Notes: generated by a model from the sequence alone, not told the origin. A DNA stretch of 64,000 bases from Paenibacillus sophorae (GCF_018966525.1 NZ_CP076607.1:1054001-1118000), one strand, 5' to 3'. Shown: positions 24,500-33,541, counted from the first letter of the stretch. Made by a program: numbers and translations.

Positions 24500-24919
24500 A
24501 TGATGATTTATAGAGAGATGACGAAGGAAGATTACGATGCGGCCTATGGGCTGTGGGAGAATACCGAAGGCATGGGACTCAGCGCGGCGGATTCGCGGGG
24601 GGAGATTGTCCGCTTTCTGGAGCGCAACCGCGGTCTCAGCCATGTTTGTATCGCTACGGACGGAGGGCTTGCCGGAACGGCTCTGTGCGGCCATGATGGG
24701 CGTCGGGGCTTTTTGTACCATGTGGCCGTAGACGGCCAGCACCGGGGGAAAGGCATTGGACGCGGGCTGGTCACCCGCTGCCTTGATCGGCTGCGCGCGG
24801 AAGGCATCGCCAAATGCCACCTGATGGTCATTGGGAGCAATGCGGACGGACAGCAATTCTGGAGCGGAATCGGTTGGGAGCTCAGGGACAGCATTCTGCT
24901 GTACTCGCACAGCACCTGA
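24500..24919 (+). CDS. GNAT-family N-acetyltransferase
   Basis: About 139 aa. The acetyl-CoA binding motif A is VAVDGQHRGKGIGRGLVTRC (RGKGIG), preceded by the strand FLYHV, with a C-terminal FWSGIGWELRDSILLYS. It starts at one of two adjacent ATG codons (24500/24503) after GGGGGGAG. It probably acetylates a small amine; close relatives are annotated only as GNAT. It is co-directional and nearly contiguous with the preceding acetyltransferase gene, so co-transcription is likely. Confidence 0.85.
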   Translation: MMIYREMTKEDYDAAYGLWENTEGMGLSAADSRGEIVRFLERNRGLSHVCIATDGGLAGTALCGHDGRRGFLYHVAVDGQHRGKGIGRGLVTRCLDRLRAEGIAKCHLMVIGSNADGQQFWSGIGWELRDSILLYSHST

Positions 24920-24933
24920 TGAAACGCAGCCGG

Positions 24934-24954
24934 CCCTTTTCTTAAAGAAAAGGG
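24934..24954 (+). terminator. Weak terminator-like hairpin
   Basis: An 8-bp stem CCCTTTTC/GAAAAGGG with a 5-base loop directly after the GNAT pair. No long T tract follows, so termination efficiency is uncertain. Confidence 0.45.
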
Positions 24955-25026
24955 ACTTGTTATTTGTATGCGTGTGGTGTCAGGCGCCCGATGAAATAGC
25001 CTGCGTTTTTCCGTTATTCGACAAAT

Positions 25027-25056
25027 TTCACAGTTCAGCTACCGCTGAAGTATAAT
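25027..25056 (+). promoter_or_regulatory. Promoter with internal inverted repeat upstream of sdaAB
   Basis: TTCACA (25027-25032), an 18-base spacer and TATAAT (25051-25056). The spacer contains a perfect TTCAGC-tacc-GCTGAA repeat (25034-25049), ideally placed for a repressor to block RNA polymerase. The regulator is unknown. Confidence 0.6.
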
Positions 25057-25150
25057 AAATAGGCAATGATTGTATTTGCTTTTAAATGGACGGAGCGGCG
25101 GGAAACCGAATGCGGCATTGTGAGATTTGGAAGAAAGCGGAGGCTTAAGC

Positions 25151-25855
25151 ATGCGGTTTAAGGATGTATTTTCTATTATAGGGCCGGCGATGGTCGGGCC
25201 ATCGAGTTCCCATACGGCGGGCGCGGCTCGCATTGGCCGGGCGGCCAGGCAGTTGCTGGGTGAAATGCCGCGAAAGGCCGAGGTTATCTTTTTCGGGTCA
25301 TTTGCGGCTACGTATCAGGGACATGGTACGGACCGGGCGATTGCCGGAGGGCTGTTGGATTTTTCAACCGACGATCTGCGGCTGCCGGACTCCATCGAAA
25401 TCGCTGAAAACAGCGGCATGGAAATTTCGTTCCGGCAGGGAACCGGATTATTCCCCCATCCCAATACGGTGCGGCTGCAGCTGACCGGAAGCGGCGGGGA
25501 GTTGACGCTTACAGGTATATCCATCGGCGGCGGGAATATCGAAATTATCGATATCAACGGCTTCAGCGTCAGACTGTCCGGAATGTATCCGACCGTTCTG
25601 ATTCATCATATGGACTATCTCGGCGTGCTGGCAAGCGTAACCGATACGATGCGCCGGGGACAGGTGAACATCGGGCATATGTCTCTGGACCGCAAGAACC
25701 GCAGCGGAGCAGCGCTAACCGTGCTGGAGCTGGATGAAGCTCTGTCTCCGGAGCTGCTGCGGGTGCTTGAAGAACTGCCTGCGGTAAAATCGGTAAAGCT
25801 GATTCACCTGGACGAAAGCTCGAAGGACGAGAATGGAGAGGGGCGGAGCTTATGA
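25151..25855 (+). CDS. sdaAB: L-serine dehydratase, beta subunit
   Basis: 234 aa. The N-terminal SDH beta signature is FSIIGPAMVGPSSSHTAGAARIG, with a substrate/structural loop FGSFAATYQGHGTDRA and a C-terminal ACT-like regulatory domain (about 150-225). Together with SdaAA it forms the oxygen-sensitive [4Fe-4S] enzyme that converts L-serine to pyruvate and ammonia. The ATG at 25151 follows GCGGAGG. Its stop overlaps the next start (ATGA), so translation is coupled. Confidence 0.95.
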   Translation: MRFKDVFSIIGPAMVGPSSSHTAGAARIGRAARQLLGEMPRKAEVIFFGSFAATYQGHGTDRAIAGGLLDFSTDDLRLPDSIEIAENSGMEISFRQGTGLFPHPNTVRLQLTGSGGELTLTGISIGGGNIEIIDINGFSVRLSGMYPTVLIHHMDYLGVLASVTDTMRRGQVNIGHMSLDRKNRSGAALTVLELDEALSPELLRVLEELPAVKSVKLIHLDESSKDENGEGRSL

Positions 25856-26727
25856 ATTTTCAAACGTTAAGCCGGCTCGCCGTTCTGGCGGAACAACGGG
25901 CTTTAAGCATTGGCGCTCTGATGGTGGAAGAGCAAAGCGCTGAATCTGGACGGTCTGCGGAACATGAATTTGCCAAAATGAAGGAATATTACGGGGTGAT
26001 GAGGGAGGCTGTGCGGCGGGGGATGCATGAGGACACGACCTCGCGCAGCGGACTTACGGGACTCGACGCCCAGCGCGTCGGCGCCTATAACGCGGCGGAC
26101 GAATCCTGCCTTGGCGGCCCGGCAGGGCAGGCGATGGCCTATGCGCTCGCCGTCTCGGAGGTGAACGCCTCGATGGGACGCATCATCGCCACTCCGACGG
26201 CCGGTTCCTGCGGCATTATTCCCGGCGTATTCCTAAGCTGCCAGGAACGATTCGGCTGGGACGACGATTACATGACGTACGGACTGTTTGCCGCTGGAGC
26301 CATTGGCTATGTCATCGCCAATAACTCCTTCGTCTCTGGTGCGGAAGGAGGCTGCCAGGCCGAGGTCGGCTCGGCGATCGGGATGGCGGCGGGAGCGCTC
26401 ACCGAACTGCGCGGCGGTACTCCGGCTCAGGCGGTGCATGCCGTGGGCCTGGCGCTGAAGAATACGCTCGGGCTGATCTGTGACCCGGTCGGGGGACTGG
26501 TTGAAATCCCCTGCATCGTCCGCAACGGTTTCGGCGCTGTGACTGCGCTGGCTGCAGCGGATATGGCGCTGGCGGGAGTGCGCAGCGTCATTCCGTCCGA
26601 CGAGGTCATTAAGGTTATGCTGGAGGTGGGCTCGTCCATGCCGGAGATTCACCGCGAGACCGCCGGCGGAGGGCTCGCCCAGACGCCGACCGGCCGCAAA
26701 ATCATGGACGATTTGCGGCGCAAATAG
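25852..26727 (+). CDS. sdaAA: L-serine dehydratase, alpha subunit
   Basis: 291 aa carrying the iron-sulfur active site. The cysteines that likely ligate the cluster are in TPTAGSCGIIPG, AEGGCQAEVG and ICDPVGGLVEIPC. The C-terminus GGGLAQTPTGRKI is conserved in the family. It overlaps the beta-subunit gene by four bases. The two-subunit form is typical of Gram-positive SdaA and agrees with the Bacillales setting. Confidence 0.95.
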   Translation: MNFQTLSRLAVLAEQRALSIGALMVEEQSAESGRSAEHEFAKMKEYYGVMREAVRRGMHEDTTSRSGLTGLDAQRVGAYNAADESCLGGPAGQAMAYALAVSEVNASMGRIIATPTAGSCGIIPGVFLSCQERFGWDDDYMTYGLFAAGAIGYVIANNSFVSGAEGGCQAEVGSAIGMAAGALTELRGGTPAQAVHAVGLALKNTLGLICDPVGGLVEIPCIVRNGFGAVTALAAADMALAGVRSVIPSDEVIKVMLEVGSSMPEIHRETAGGGLAQTPTGRKIMDDLRRK

Positions 26728-26734
26728 AGCCTAT

Positions 26735-27037
26735 TTACAGCAAATTGAAGCGGCGGAGCTGCTCCCACTGCCCCTCCAGCTTGAGGATTTCCGGCTGCCT
26801 TGGGCCGATGAGATCGAAATGGGGAAACGGAGGCCGGTTGTGAATACGCTCGGGCGGCAGTCCGTGAGCCCTGCACCAATCGGCAAGGCGATCCAGGTCG
26901 CTGCAGCCGACTTTGGTTACGGTCGTAATGCCGGGAAACCTCGGATCGAGCCAAAAATGGGTCAGGAAGGCGATCTCCCCTGCGGAGACCGCTTTTTTCC
27001 ATCGATTTAATTCTTCGCGCTTAACGCCAAAAGCCAT
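26735..27037 (-). CDS. Conserved hypothetical protein (YneQ-like)
   Basis: 100 aa, soluble, Trp- and Pro-containing. It starts MAFGVKREELNRWK and has AFLTHFWLDPRFP, TVTKVGC and PPFPHFDLIG. I recall this pattern from short uncharacterised Bacillales proteins such as YneQ, but could not check. The reading frame fills the gap between sdaAA and the YwbE gene and ends eight bases after sdaAA. No catalytic motif is recognised. Confidence 0.7.
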   Translation of the reverse strand: MAFGVKREELNRWKKAVSAGEIAFLTHFWLDPRFPGITTVTKVGCSDLDRLADWCRAHGLPPERIHNRPPFPHFDLIGPRQPEILKLEGQWEQLRRFNLL

Positions 27038-27088
27038 AGGGGTTCATCCTTATCTATGTGTATAGTCATTATGAAAGGAGGACAAATC

Positions 27089-27286
27089 ATGAATGGACAG
27101 AGCAGATCGGATATCCGCCCGGGACTTGAGGTGGATATCGTGCTGAAACAGGACCAGGCCTCGGGCAAGCTGACCCGGGGTACGGTCAAGGATATTTTGA
27201 CGAATTCGCCCCGTCATCCACACGGCATCAAGGTAAGGCTGACGAGCGGCCAGGTGGGCCGGGTCAAGCATATCTTGGGACCGTAG
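27089..27286 (+). CDS. ywbE: YwbE-family protein
   Basis: 65 aa. IRPGLEVDIVLKQDQASGKL, TRGTVKDILTNSP and HPHGIKVRL-TSGQVGRV form the small beta-barrel YwbE family (DUF2196), in which the domain is nearly the whole protein. AAAGGAGG eight bases before the ATG at 27089 decides the start. It is widespread in Firmicutes. Function is unknown; the KOW-like fold hints at RNA or ribosome association, which is only a guess. Confidence 0.9.
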   Translation: MNGQSRSDIRPGLEVDIVLKQDQASGKLTRGTVKDILTNSPRHPHGIKVRLTSGQVGRVKHILGP

Positions 27287-27439
27287 CATGTCCGAGGCTA
27301 CCGGGCAAGCGAGCCCCCGATGAATTGGGCAGCGTCCGGCTAGCCGGTTAGATCGGCTTTGATCAGACGATGCGGTGCCTGGTGAATTAATCGGCAAGCG
27401 CGGCGAGGGCCAGGGATGCTTCCGCCCTCACTGTCGCAA

Positions 27440-27494
27440 AACGCCCCGTTCTACGGCGCCAGGGTGCCAGACCCTGCCCGTCGGATGGGGCGTT
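27440..27494 (-). terminator. Hairpin after the HNH gene
   Basis: AACGCCCC (27440-27447) pairs with GGGGCGTT (27487-27494), with a further inner GC-rich stem. On the minus strand a short TTTT follows. It is a probable terminator of the HNH endonuclease gene. Confidence 0.5.
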
Positions 27495-27509
27495 CGTATA
27501 ACTTACGTA

Positions 27510-28511
27510 TTATTTGCCCATAAATTCATCCGCGTACTGGTCCGCTTTGGCCTGGTTGCACAGATTGCAGGCGCAGACGCAGTTCATCGGCGTTGTATGT
27601 CCGCCTTTGGCGCGGGGCAGCAGGTGGTCGATCGTATCCCCATACAAGCCGCAGAAATGGCATGTATAGTTGTCCCGGGTCAAAATATATCGGCGGAAGT
27701 CCTTGTTGCTGTACAGCCGGCGGATCGTCCGCCTGTTGACCACCACGGCGGCCTGCTCCCGCACCAGCGTGACGGCGAGATCCAGCTCGATCTCCTGATG
27801 CCAGCGCCGTCCCTTGTCGCTGTGTCCCCGCATCAGAATCATCCCCCGCTTGGAGGGGACGAGCGCAGAGACATCATCCGAAGCGGGCTTTGGCCCGCGC
27901 TGGCGCTCCAGGGACGCTGTCTGCTCGGCCGCACGAGGGCGGGGCTTGGGTTTGGCAGAGCCATCAGCGGCGGAGACATACAGCTTCCGCTCGGCAGAGG
28001 CCGGGTGCCGGGAACGCTTGCGCTTGCGTTCGCCGGCCGGACGCGCCTCCCCGGCGGCGCTTGGCGCGGCAGCGCCCGTCACAGGCTCCTGCGCGGGCGT
28101 ACTGCCCGGCGCGGACGCCTTCCGCGCAGGCGCTTCCGCCAGGCGGCGCAGGCTGGCCCTGCCGGTTCCGGCAGGCGCCGGGGCGATGCCGCTCGCCGGA
28201 AACGGCGCTGCTTGGCGGCCAGGCACTTCGGCGGCCCGGACTGTCGGCGCTGCAGCCGAGCGGGCCGCCGCTGGCACCGCCGCGCTGGATCCTGGCGGCA
28301 CAGCTCGGGAATTGGGCGGCGCTGCCTCATAAAGCGCTGCTTTACAGGCCGCTTCGGCTTCGCGGCGTTTCCGGCATTCCCGGCAGGCGCCGCGGCGCGA
28401 CTCCGACTTGGAGCGCTTGCCGGTGCGTCTGCGGAATTCCGATAGCGGTTTATACTGAAGACAATAAGCGCATTGTTTGGTTGCATGCGAATCAACTAAT
28501 AGTATAGACAT
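27510..28511 (-). CDS. HNH endonuclease with N-terminal zinc-finger-like motif
   Basis: 333 aa. The N-terminus has CAYC-LQYKPLSEFR...CRECRKR, a CxxC...CxxC cluster. An unusually long Ala/Pro/Arg-rich low-complexity segment (about 58-190) follows. The C-terminal HNH domain is YTCHFCGLYGDTIDHLLPRA, then GGHTTPMNCVCACNLCNQAK, with paired CxxC motifs flanking the catalytic D-H and N. Such domains nick or cut DNA. No phage genes surround it. The start is uncertain: the ATG at 28511 has no good ribosome site, and the TTG two codons earlier does not either. It is monocistronic. Confidence 0.8.
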   Translation of the reverse strand: MSILLVDSHATKQCAYCLQYKPLSEFRRRTGKRSKSESRRGACRECRKRREAEAACKAALYEAAPPNSRAVPPGSSAAVPAAARSAAAPTVRAAEVPGRQAAPFPASGIAPAPAGTGRASLRRLAEAPARKASAPGSTPAQEPVTGAAAPSAAGEARPAGERKRKRSRHPASAERKLYVSAADGSAKPKPRPRAAEQTASLERQRGPKPASDDVSALVPSKRGMILMRGHSDKGRRWHQEIELDLAVTLVREQAAVVVNRRTIRRLYSNKDFRRYILTRDNYTCHFCGLYGDTIDHLLPRAKGGHTTPMNCVCACNLCNQAKADQYADEFMGK

Positions 28512-28807
28512 GCTCAAAAGCGCCGGCTGGAACCGCCGCTCTCTGTCACCTCTTTTTTTGAAATCTATGAATTTATATCCGCCAACAGAGCTGTTGTTAT
28601 TAATTGTGGGGGGTCAGGAATCATTTACTCCCTTCGTTCAAGTATAACGCAAAGTGCGGATAATCACACTTCCTGCTGTTTCCGTGCTTTTTAACAGGGT
28701 GTAATCCGTGTCTCATACCGGGGAGGGAAGTTTTGGTATAATTAGAAAAGCTGATGACCGCTCGTTCCTGAGCCGCCTATTCCAAGAGTGGAAGCGGGGA
28801 AGTATGG

Positions 28808-29347
28808 ATGAATCAAAGAGTAAAGGAAACGATTAAGCCGAGCGCGGGAGCGGGGACGGCAAAGTCCGGAAAACGGCCGGCCGCCGTGATGTTTCTTTAT
28901 GTTTTGCAATTTTTTTTGGGCGTGGGTGCGATTGGCGGCGGGCTTGCGCTCATTATCGATCCAAGCGGAAGCATGATGGGAATGCCGGCGGATACGGTGC
29001 TGCAGCGTTCTCCTTTTTCCAGCTTCTTGTTCCCGGGTATTTTGCTGCTGGCGGTATTCGGGGTGTTTCCGCTCCTTGTGCTGTACGGTATGGTCAAAAG
29101 ACCGCGCTGGGCGTGGGCTGACGCATTTAATCCTTTTAAAGAGCTGCATTCTGCGTGGACGTTATCATTATATGTGGGATTCGGACAAATTATCTGGATT
29201 ATGGTGGAAACTTATATTATGAACGCGGTCAGCCTCGTGCACGTTTTTTATATGAGTCTTGGACTGCTCATTCAAATCGCGACTCTGCTGCCTTCGGTCC
29301 AGCGGTTCTTTCAGCTGCCTCACGGGCCGGGGAGTTATAGGAGATAA
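28808..29347 (+). CDS. Hypothetical membrane protein
   Basis: 179 aa with four hydrophobic segments (about 28-48, 72-92, 118-135 and 142-160) and a Lys-rich N-terminus. A TATAAT at 28737-28742 could serve as -10, but no good -35 was seen. GGGGAAG lies upstream of the ATG. The 296 bases before it (28512-28807) hold no other gene. I do not recognise a named family. Confidence 0.7.
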   Translation: MNQRVKETIKPSAGAGTAKSGKRPAAVMFLYVLQFFLGVGAIGGGLALIIDPSGSMMGMPADTVLQRSPFSSFLFPGILLLAVFGVFPLLVLYGMVKRPRWAWADAFNPFKELHSAWTLSLYVGFGQIIWIMVETYIMNAVSLVHVFYMSLGLLIQIATLLPSVQRFFQLPHGPGSYRR

Positions 29348-29379
29348 CGGAAGTATGTTACAAGATCGGAGATCATCTT

Positions 29380-30180
29380 ATGAGAGAAATACAGGGGAAC
29401 TTGATTACGGTAGAGACGCTGGCGGAGGACCTTCGGCAGCTTGGCCTGCTGAAAGGCATGACGGTGCTGCTGCACTCCTCCTTTAAATCGCTGGGCGAAT
29501 GGGTGGCTGGCGGGCCTGTCTCCGTTATTCTGGCGCTTGAAAAAGTGCTGGGTGAAGCGGGCACGCTCATCATGCCGACGCATTCAACTGATCTGACCGA
29601 CCCTTCGGGCTGGTGCAACCCCCCGGTTCCGAAAGAGTGGTGGGAAACGATACGGGAGCAGATGCCGCCCTATGCCCCGGACTTGACGCTTTCACGCGGG
29701 ATGGGCATCATCCCGGAAGCTTTTCGCAAGCAGCAGGGAGTAAGGCGAAGCGGGCATCCGCTGTATTCCTTCGCTGCTTGGGGCAAGCATGCGGATACGG
29801 TCACTGCCGGACATGAGTTGCCGTACGGTCTTGGCGATGGTTCGCCGCTTGGACGCCTGTACGATCTGGACGGCATGGTGCTGCTGCTCGGTGTGGGGCA
29901 TTTGAACAACACCTCCATACATCTTGCGGAATACCGTGCAAGCTATCCCGGCAAGAAAGAAGTGAACGCCGGCGCTCCGATCACCGAGGATGGGGTCAGA
30001 AGGTGGGCCCGGTTTACGGATTTGGAATGGAACTCGGATGATTTTGGCGAAATTGGCGAGGACTTTGAAGGGGAGAAGGGGCTGATTCGGCACGGTCTTG
30101 TCGCAGCAGCTCCCGCGCAGCTCATGTCCCAGCGGGCCATCGTCGATTATGCCGTACATTGGATGGAACGCCGGCGCTAA
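29380..30180 (+). CDS. AAC(3)-family N-acetyltransferase
   Basis: 266 aa, the length of the aminoglycoside 3-N-acetyltransferase/YokD family. Recognisable stretches are VLLHSSFKSLGEWVAGGPVS, TLIMPTHSTDLTDPS and SRGMGIIPEAFR near the acetyl-CoA site, then RSGHPLYSFAAWGKHAD and LLLGVGHLNNTSIHLAEYRA. Chromosomal members in Bacillales often have no proven aminoglycoside activity, so resistance should not be assumed. GGAGATC precedes the ATG. It is followed by a strong bidirectional terminator. Confidence 0.9.
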   Translation: MREIQGNLITVETLAEDLRQLGLLKGMTVLLHSSFKSLGEWVAGGPVSVILALEKVLGEAGTLIMPTHSTDLTDPSGWCNPPVPKEWWETIREQMPPYAPDLTLSRGMGIIPEAFRKQQGVRRSGHPLYSFAAWGKHADTVTAGHELPYGLGDGSPLGRLYDLDGMVLLLGVGHLNNTSIHLAEYRASYPGKKEVNAGAPITEDGVRRWARFTDLEWNSDDFGEIGEDFEGEKGLIRHGLVAAAPAQLMSQRAIVDYAVHWMERRR

Positions 30181-30210
30181 GCGGGTGGAGCGAATCCCAT
30201 CACTATGCAA

Positions 30211-30257
30211 AAGAACCTTCAGAACCACAATAAATGTGGAACTGAAGGTTCTTTGTT
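30211..30257. terminator. Bidirectional terminator
   Basis: The 12-bp stem AAGAACCTTCAG/CTGAAGGTTCTT (30211-30222, 30242-30253) with extra inner CCAC/GTGG pairs ends in TTTGTTT. It lies between the convergent AAC(3) and 5'-nucleotidase genes. Confidence 0.9.
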
Positions 30258-30284
30258 TATCGAATATGGCATGCAAAGTGGGGC

Positions 30285-33200
30285 TTAATTAATGAATTTC
30301 AGCACCTTGAGCGTCTTCTCCAGCATGACCGCCGCTTCCGCGCGGGTTGCCGTCTGCCCCGGAGCGAAGAAGCCGTCCGGAGTGCCCTGGATGATGCCGG
30401 CTGCGGCCATCTCGGCTGCCGATTTTCTGGACCATACCGCGATCGCTGAGGAATCCTTGAAAATCCCCAGCGTCTCCATTTGGCCAGGCAACGACGTTCC
30501 GGTATGCTTAGTTGCTTTGGACAGGATGGCCGCTATTTCCTGGCGGGTGATCGGGCTGTCCGGATGGAAGCTGCCGTTCGGATAGCCGGAGATCAGTCCT
30601 GCCGCAGAGGCCGTCCGAATCGCTCCCGCATACCATTTGGACGGGCTGACATCTGTAAAATCCGCCGTACCGTCTACCGCTTCGAGACCCAGCGCCCGTG
30701 TAATCAGCGCTGCGAATTCCGCGCGGGTCACCGCTTTCGACGGCGAGAACGCCCCCGTGTCATTTCCGTTGGCAATCAGCTTGGAGGCCAGCAGGTCAAT
30801 GGACGATTTCGCCCAGTGCCCCGTAAGGTCACCGAAAGTCTTGGAAGATTCAACGACGGTATAATAGCTGTTGCTGGCTCGTTTAATGGTGACTTTCGCC
30901 GTACCGTCGGCATTTGTCGTAAAGACGGAAGGGACGAAGGAAAGCGCGCCCGTGTCCGGATCGTACACGACGCCCGTAGCCGTCTTGTTATCCAGCGAAC
31001 GGCCTGCTTGAATCGTTCTTTCCACATACTTGCTGCCGAAACGGTTAACCGGCACGCTGCGGTTTCCGGCTTTGGCCGTGACGGAGAACTGAATGACCGG
31101 TGCAGCCAGCGTGAGCGAGCCTTGTTTGGCAGCGGCCTGGTTAACTCCGGCCGTCGTCGCCGCATCCGCGGGCTTGATGGCGACGGTAACTGTAAAGTCG
31201 CCCGTTCCGAGCTGAGTCGTAATCGCCGTACCATTAAGTACACTCAGCGGCAGCGAGTAGGAGGCAAGGCCTGTGTCAAAGGTCAGTACGAGCTCAGGTG
31301 TTGCGGCAGCCTGCTGAATCAGCGCGCTGCCCGGAAGAACGACTTCCGCGCCGCCTGCGGAGGCGGTAATCGGGATGACCAGCTCGCTGCTGCCGGCAGG
31401 CAAAGCTGCCAGCCGCTGCGTCAAATCTTCGGGTGTCAGGGTCGTTACCTGAGCCGGTACTCCCGAAGCCGAAGGCGTCGGCGCAGGACTTGCCGAAGGT
31501 GTCGGGGTTGGCGCTGTTACGGTTCCGCCGCCACTTCCGGGCGCAGGCGAAGCCGCAGCGCCTTTCAAATTGGTGATCCGGCCTTCAAGGCCGATGTTCA
31601 CCTGGCCGATTTTGCCTAAATATTCATTGAACACTTCATAGTCCGGCACGTACAGTTCATAATAGCGTCCATCCGCCTTGGCCCCCGCCAGCGCCCGGTA
31701 GAAGTCGCCGCCTCCGGCCATGAAGGAGTTCGTGGACAAAATATAGTAGCCTTCCGGGTCGACCGGAGCGTAGCTGCCGTCCGGCTGCTTGATCTCTACC
31801 GATACAATCCGCTTGCCTTCCTGCTTGACCGCATTGGACGCCGGATCGACGATTTCCGGTTGTTTCGCCGAATCGAAAGTGTACCGCATTCCCGATACCT
31901 GTGGGAACCGTCCCTGATCGGCTTCCAGTCCGCTGACGCCGTTTTCCAGAGACGAAATAATCTCCTTGCCGGTAACCTTGAGGGCTACAAGGCTGTTGTT
32001 GAACGGCAGGGTGGTCAGCACTTCGCCGAGCGTAATGTCGCCCTGGTTAATCGGAGCCCGGATACCGCCGCCGTTTTGAATGGCTACAAAGCCCTTAATG
32101 GAAGATAATTCAGACGGGGAGAGCAGTTTGCTGACCAGTTCCGTCGATTTGCTGTTGATGCTGTCGGCGATCAGATTGCCGATTGGCGTTTCTTCCTGTC
32201 GAACAACGCGTACGGATTTACCGTCGATCATACGGTGAGTGTACAGATCCGTGTAGGTATTGCCGACGACGGTCTGACGGACGGCTTCAAGCTGGGCGTC
32301 GTAAGGAGCAAGCATAGACTTCGCTTCGGTGTCTTCGGCGTATTTGGCAATGTCCAGCAGCCTGCCGGAGAAGCTTGTGAGCTGCCCGCCCGTGTTAAAA
32401 GAGACATCGAGCTCCCCGAGATTTTGTCCGTATTCGCCCGTCTGCACAATGAGTGTGGTGTCTCCGGTGCTTCCGTGCGGAACCTCTACCGGAACGTCCA
32501 GCTTCGTATGGGTATGGCCCCCGACGATAATATCGATTGCAGGCACTTCCACCGCGAGCTGTTGGTCAATGTTATACCCGAGGTGGGAAAGGGCGATAAT
32601 CTTATTAATGCCTTTCGCTTGCAGCATGCTTACTGCCTTTTCTGCGCTTGTCTTGTAATTCTCGAATGTGATTGTGTCGCCCGGAGATGACAGTCCGACG
32701 GTTTCTTCCGTGGTCAGGCCGATAATGCCGACTTTCTCGTCGTAGACATCCTTGATGACAGTGGGGTAAATATTGCCGTTCTTGGCGGGGGTGCCGGGGT
32801 CGCCGATCAGGCCAGTTTCATTGTGATACAGCCCGGCAAGCTCGCTGTTCTTCGTTGTAAAATCGATGTTGGCGCTGACGAACGGGAATGAAGCCCCGTC
32901 CATGAAGGTTTTTAATGCGGGTAGTCCTTTGTCGAATTCATGGTTGCCGAAAGTCATGGCATCGTAGCCGATGTAATTCATGAACTCCAGATCAGCCAGA
33001 CCTTCGAATTTTGTAAAATACAGCGTTCCGGAGAAAACGTCGCCCGCGTCCAGCAGTATCGAATTGCCGGTACGCTCGCTCTTGATCGCCGAAATCCGTT
33101 TGGCGACATATTCAAGATGGCCGTGGGTGTCGTTCGTGTGCAGCACGCGCAGTTTGAAATCCTGGTCGGAGTAAGTAGCCAACTGCACGGTTGCCGCATC

Positions 33201-33350
33201 CGGAACAGCAGCGGGACTTTCCGCCAGCGCTGTTCCAGCCGCATAGGCTTGTCCGCCTCCGAAATTGACGGCCGGGAACAGAGCGGTCAGCAGCAGGGCG
33301 GCCGTCAGCAGGAGACTGTACGATCTCTTACATTGAGAAGATAAGTTCAT
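30285..33350 (-). CDS. SLH-anchored 5'-nucleotidase / UDP-sugar hydrolase
   Basis: 1021-aa exported protein. The signal peptide (1-38) ends at AYA. Metallophosphatase motifs are VLHTNDTHGH (69-78), LLDAGDVFSG, FGNHEF and VGGHTHT. The nucleotidase C-domain contains IGNLIADSINSK and QNGGGIRAPINQGDITLGEV. A Pro/Ser/Thr linker, a beta-rich region and three SLH repeats (about 840 to the end; e.g. GHWAKSSIDLLASKLIANG, SGYPNGSFHPDSPITR) follow. It hydrolyses extracellular nucleotides for phosphate and nucleoside salvage while bound to pyruvylated secondary cell-wall polymer through the SLH domains. AGGAGG lies ten bases before the ATG. The AT-rich upstream region has TTGCCA and TATTAT boxes. Confidence 0.94.
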   Translation of the reverse strand: MNLSSQCKRSYSLLLTAALLLTALFPAVNFGGGQAYAAGTALAESPAAVPDAATVQLATYSDQDFKLRVLHTNDTHGHLEYVAKRISAIKSERTGNSILLDAGDVFSGTLYFTKFEGLADLEFMNYIGYDAMTFGNHEFDKGLPALKTFMDGASFPFVSANIDFTTKNSELAGLYHNETGLIGDPGTPAKNGNIYPTVIKDVYDEKVGIIGLTTEETVGLSSPGDTITFENYKTSAEKAVSMLQAKGINKIIALSHLGYNIDQQLAVEVPAIDIIVGGHTHTKLDVPVEVPHGSTGDTTLIVQTGEYGQNLGELDVSFNTGGQLTSFSGRLLDIAKYAEDTEAKSMLAPYDAQLEAVRQTVVGNTYTDLYTHRMIDGKSVRVVRQEETPIGNLIADSINSKSTELVSKLLSPSELSSIKGFVAIQNGGGIRAPINQGDITLGEVLTTLPFNNSLVALKVTGKEIISSLENGVSGLEADQGRFPQVSGMRYTFDSAKQPEIVDPASNAVKQEGKRIVSVEIKQPDGSYAPVDPEGYYILSTNSFMAGGGDFYRALAGAKADGRYYELYVPDYEVFNEYLGKIGQVNIGLEGRITNLKGAAASPAPGSGGGTVTAPTPTPSASPAPTPSASGVPAQVTTLTPEDLTQRLAALPAGSSELVIPITASAGGAEVVLPGSALIQQAAATPELVLTFDTGLASYSLPLSVLNGTAITTQLGTGDFTVTVAIKPADAATTAGVNQAAAKQGSLTLAAPVIQFSVTAKAGNRSVPVNRFGSKYVERTIQAGRSLDNKTATGVVYDPDTGALSFVPSVFTTNADGTAKVTIKRASNSYYTVVESSKTFGDLTGHWAKSSIDLLASKLIANGNDTGAFSPSKAVTRAEFAALITRALGLEAVDGTADFTDVSPSKWYAGAIRTASAAGLISGYPNGSFHPDSPITRQEIAAILSKATKHTGTSLPGQMETLGIFKDSSAIAVWSRKSAAEMAAAGIIQGTPDGFFAPGQTATRAEAAVMLEKTLKVLKFIN

Positions 33351-33481
33351 GTAATCTTAACCTCCTATATTAGTAAGAATATATTTAATTATAATAGTGA
33401 TAATCTGAATTTTGGCAATTATTCGAAAAAAATTGTTAGCAGAGCACAAATTGCTAGAGAGATTTTCCAAAAATATTGAAC

Positions 33482-33525
33482 AAAACGGCCCCGCCCCTTC
33501 GCTGGTCAAGCGAAGAGCGGGGCCG
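33482..33525 (-). terminator. Intrinsic terminator of serS
   Basis: The stem CGGCCCCGC/GCGGGGCCG is extended by CTTCGCT/AGCGAAG around a small loop (33486-33525). On the minus strand it is followed by TTTTG. Confidence 0.85.
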
Positions 33526-33541
33526 CTGTGCTTACCCGCCG

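Noticed and set aside
27375..28445. 356-codon plus-strand ORF opposite the HNH gene
   Set aside because: Arg/Gly/Ala-rich translation with no domain, caused by the GC-rich spacer of the HNH gene; the minus strand carries the CxxC and HNH motifs.
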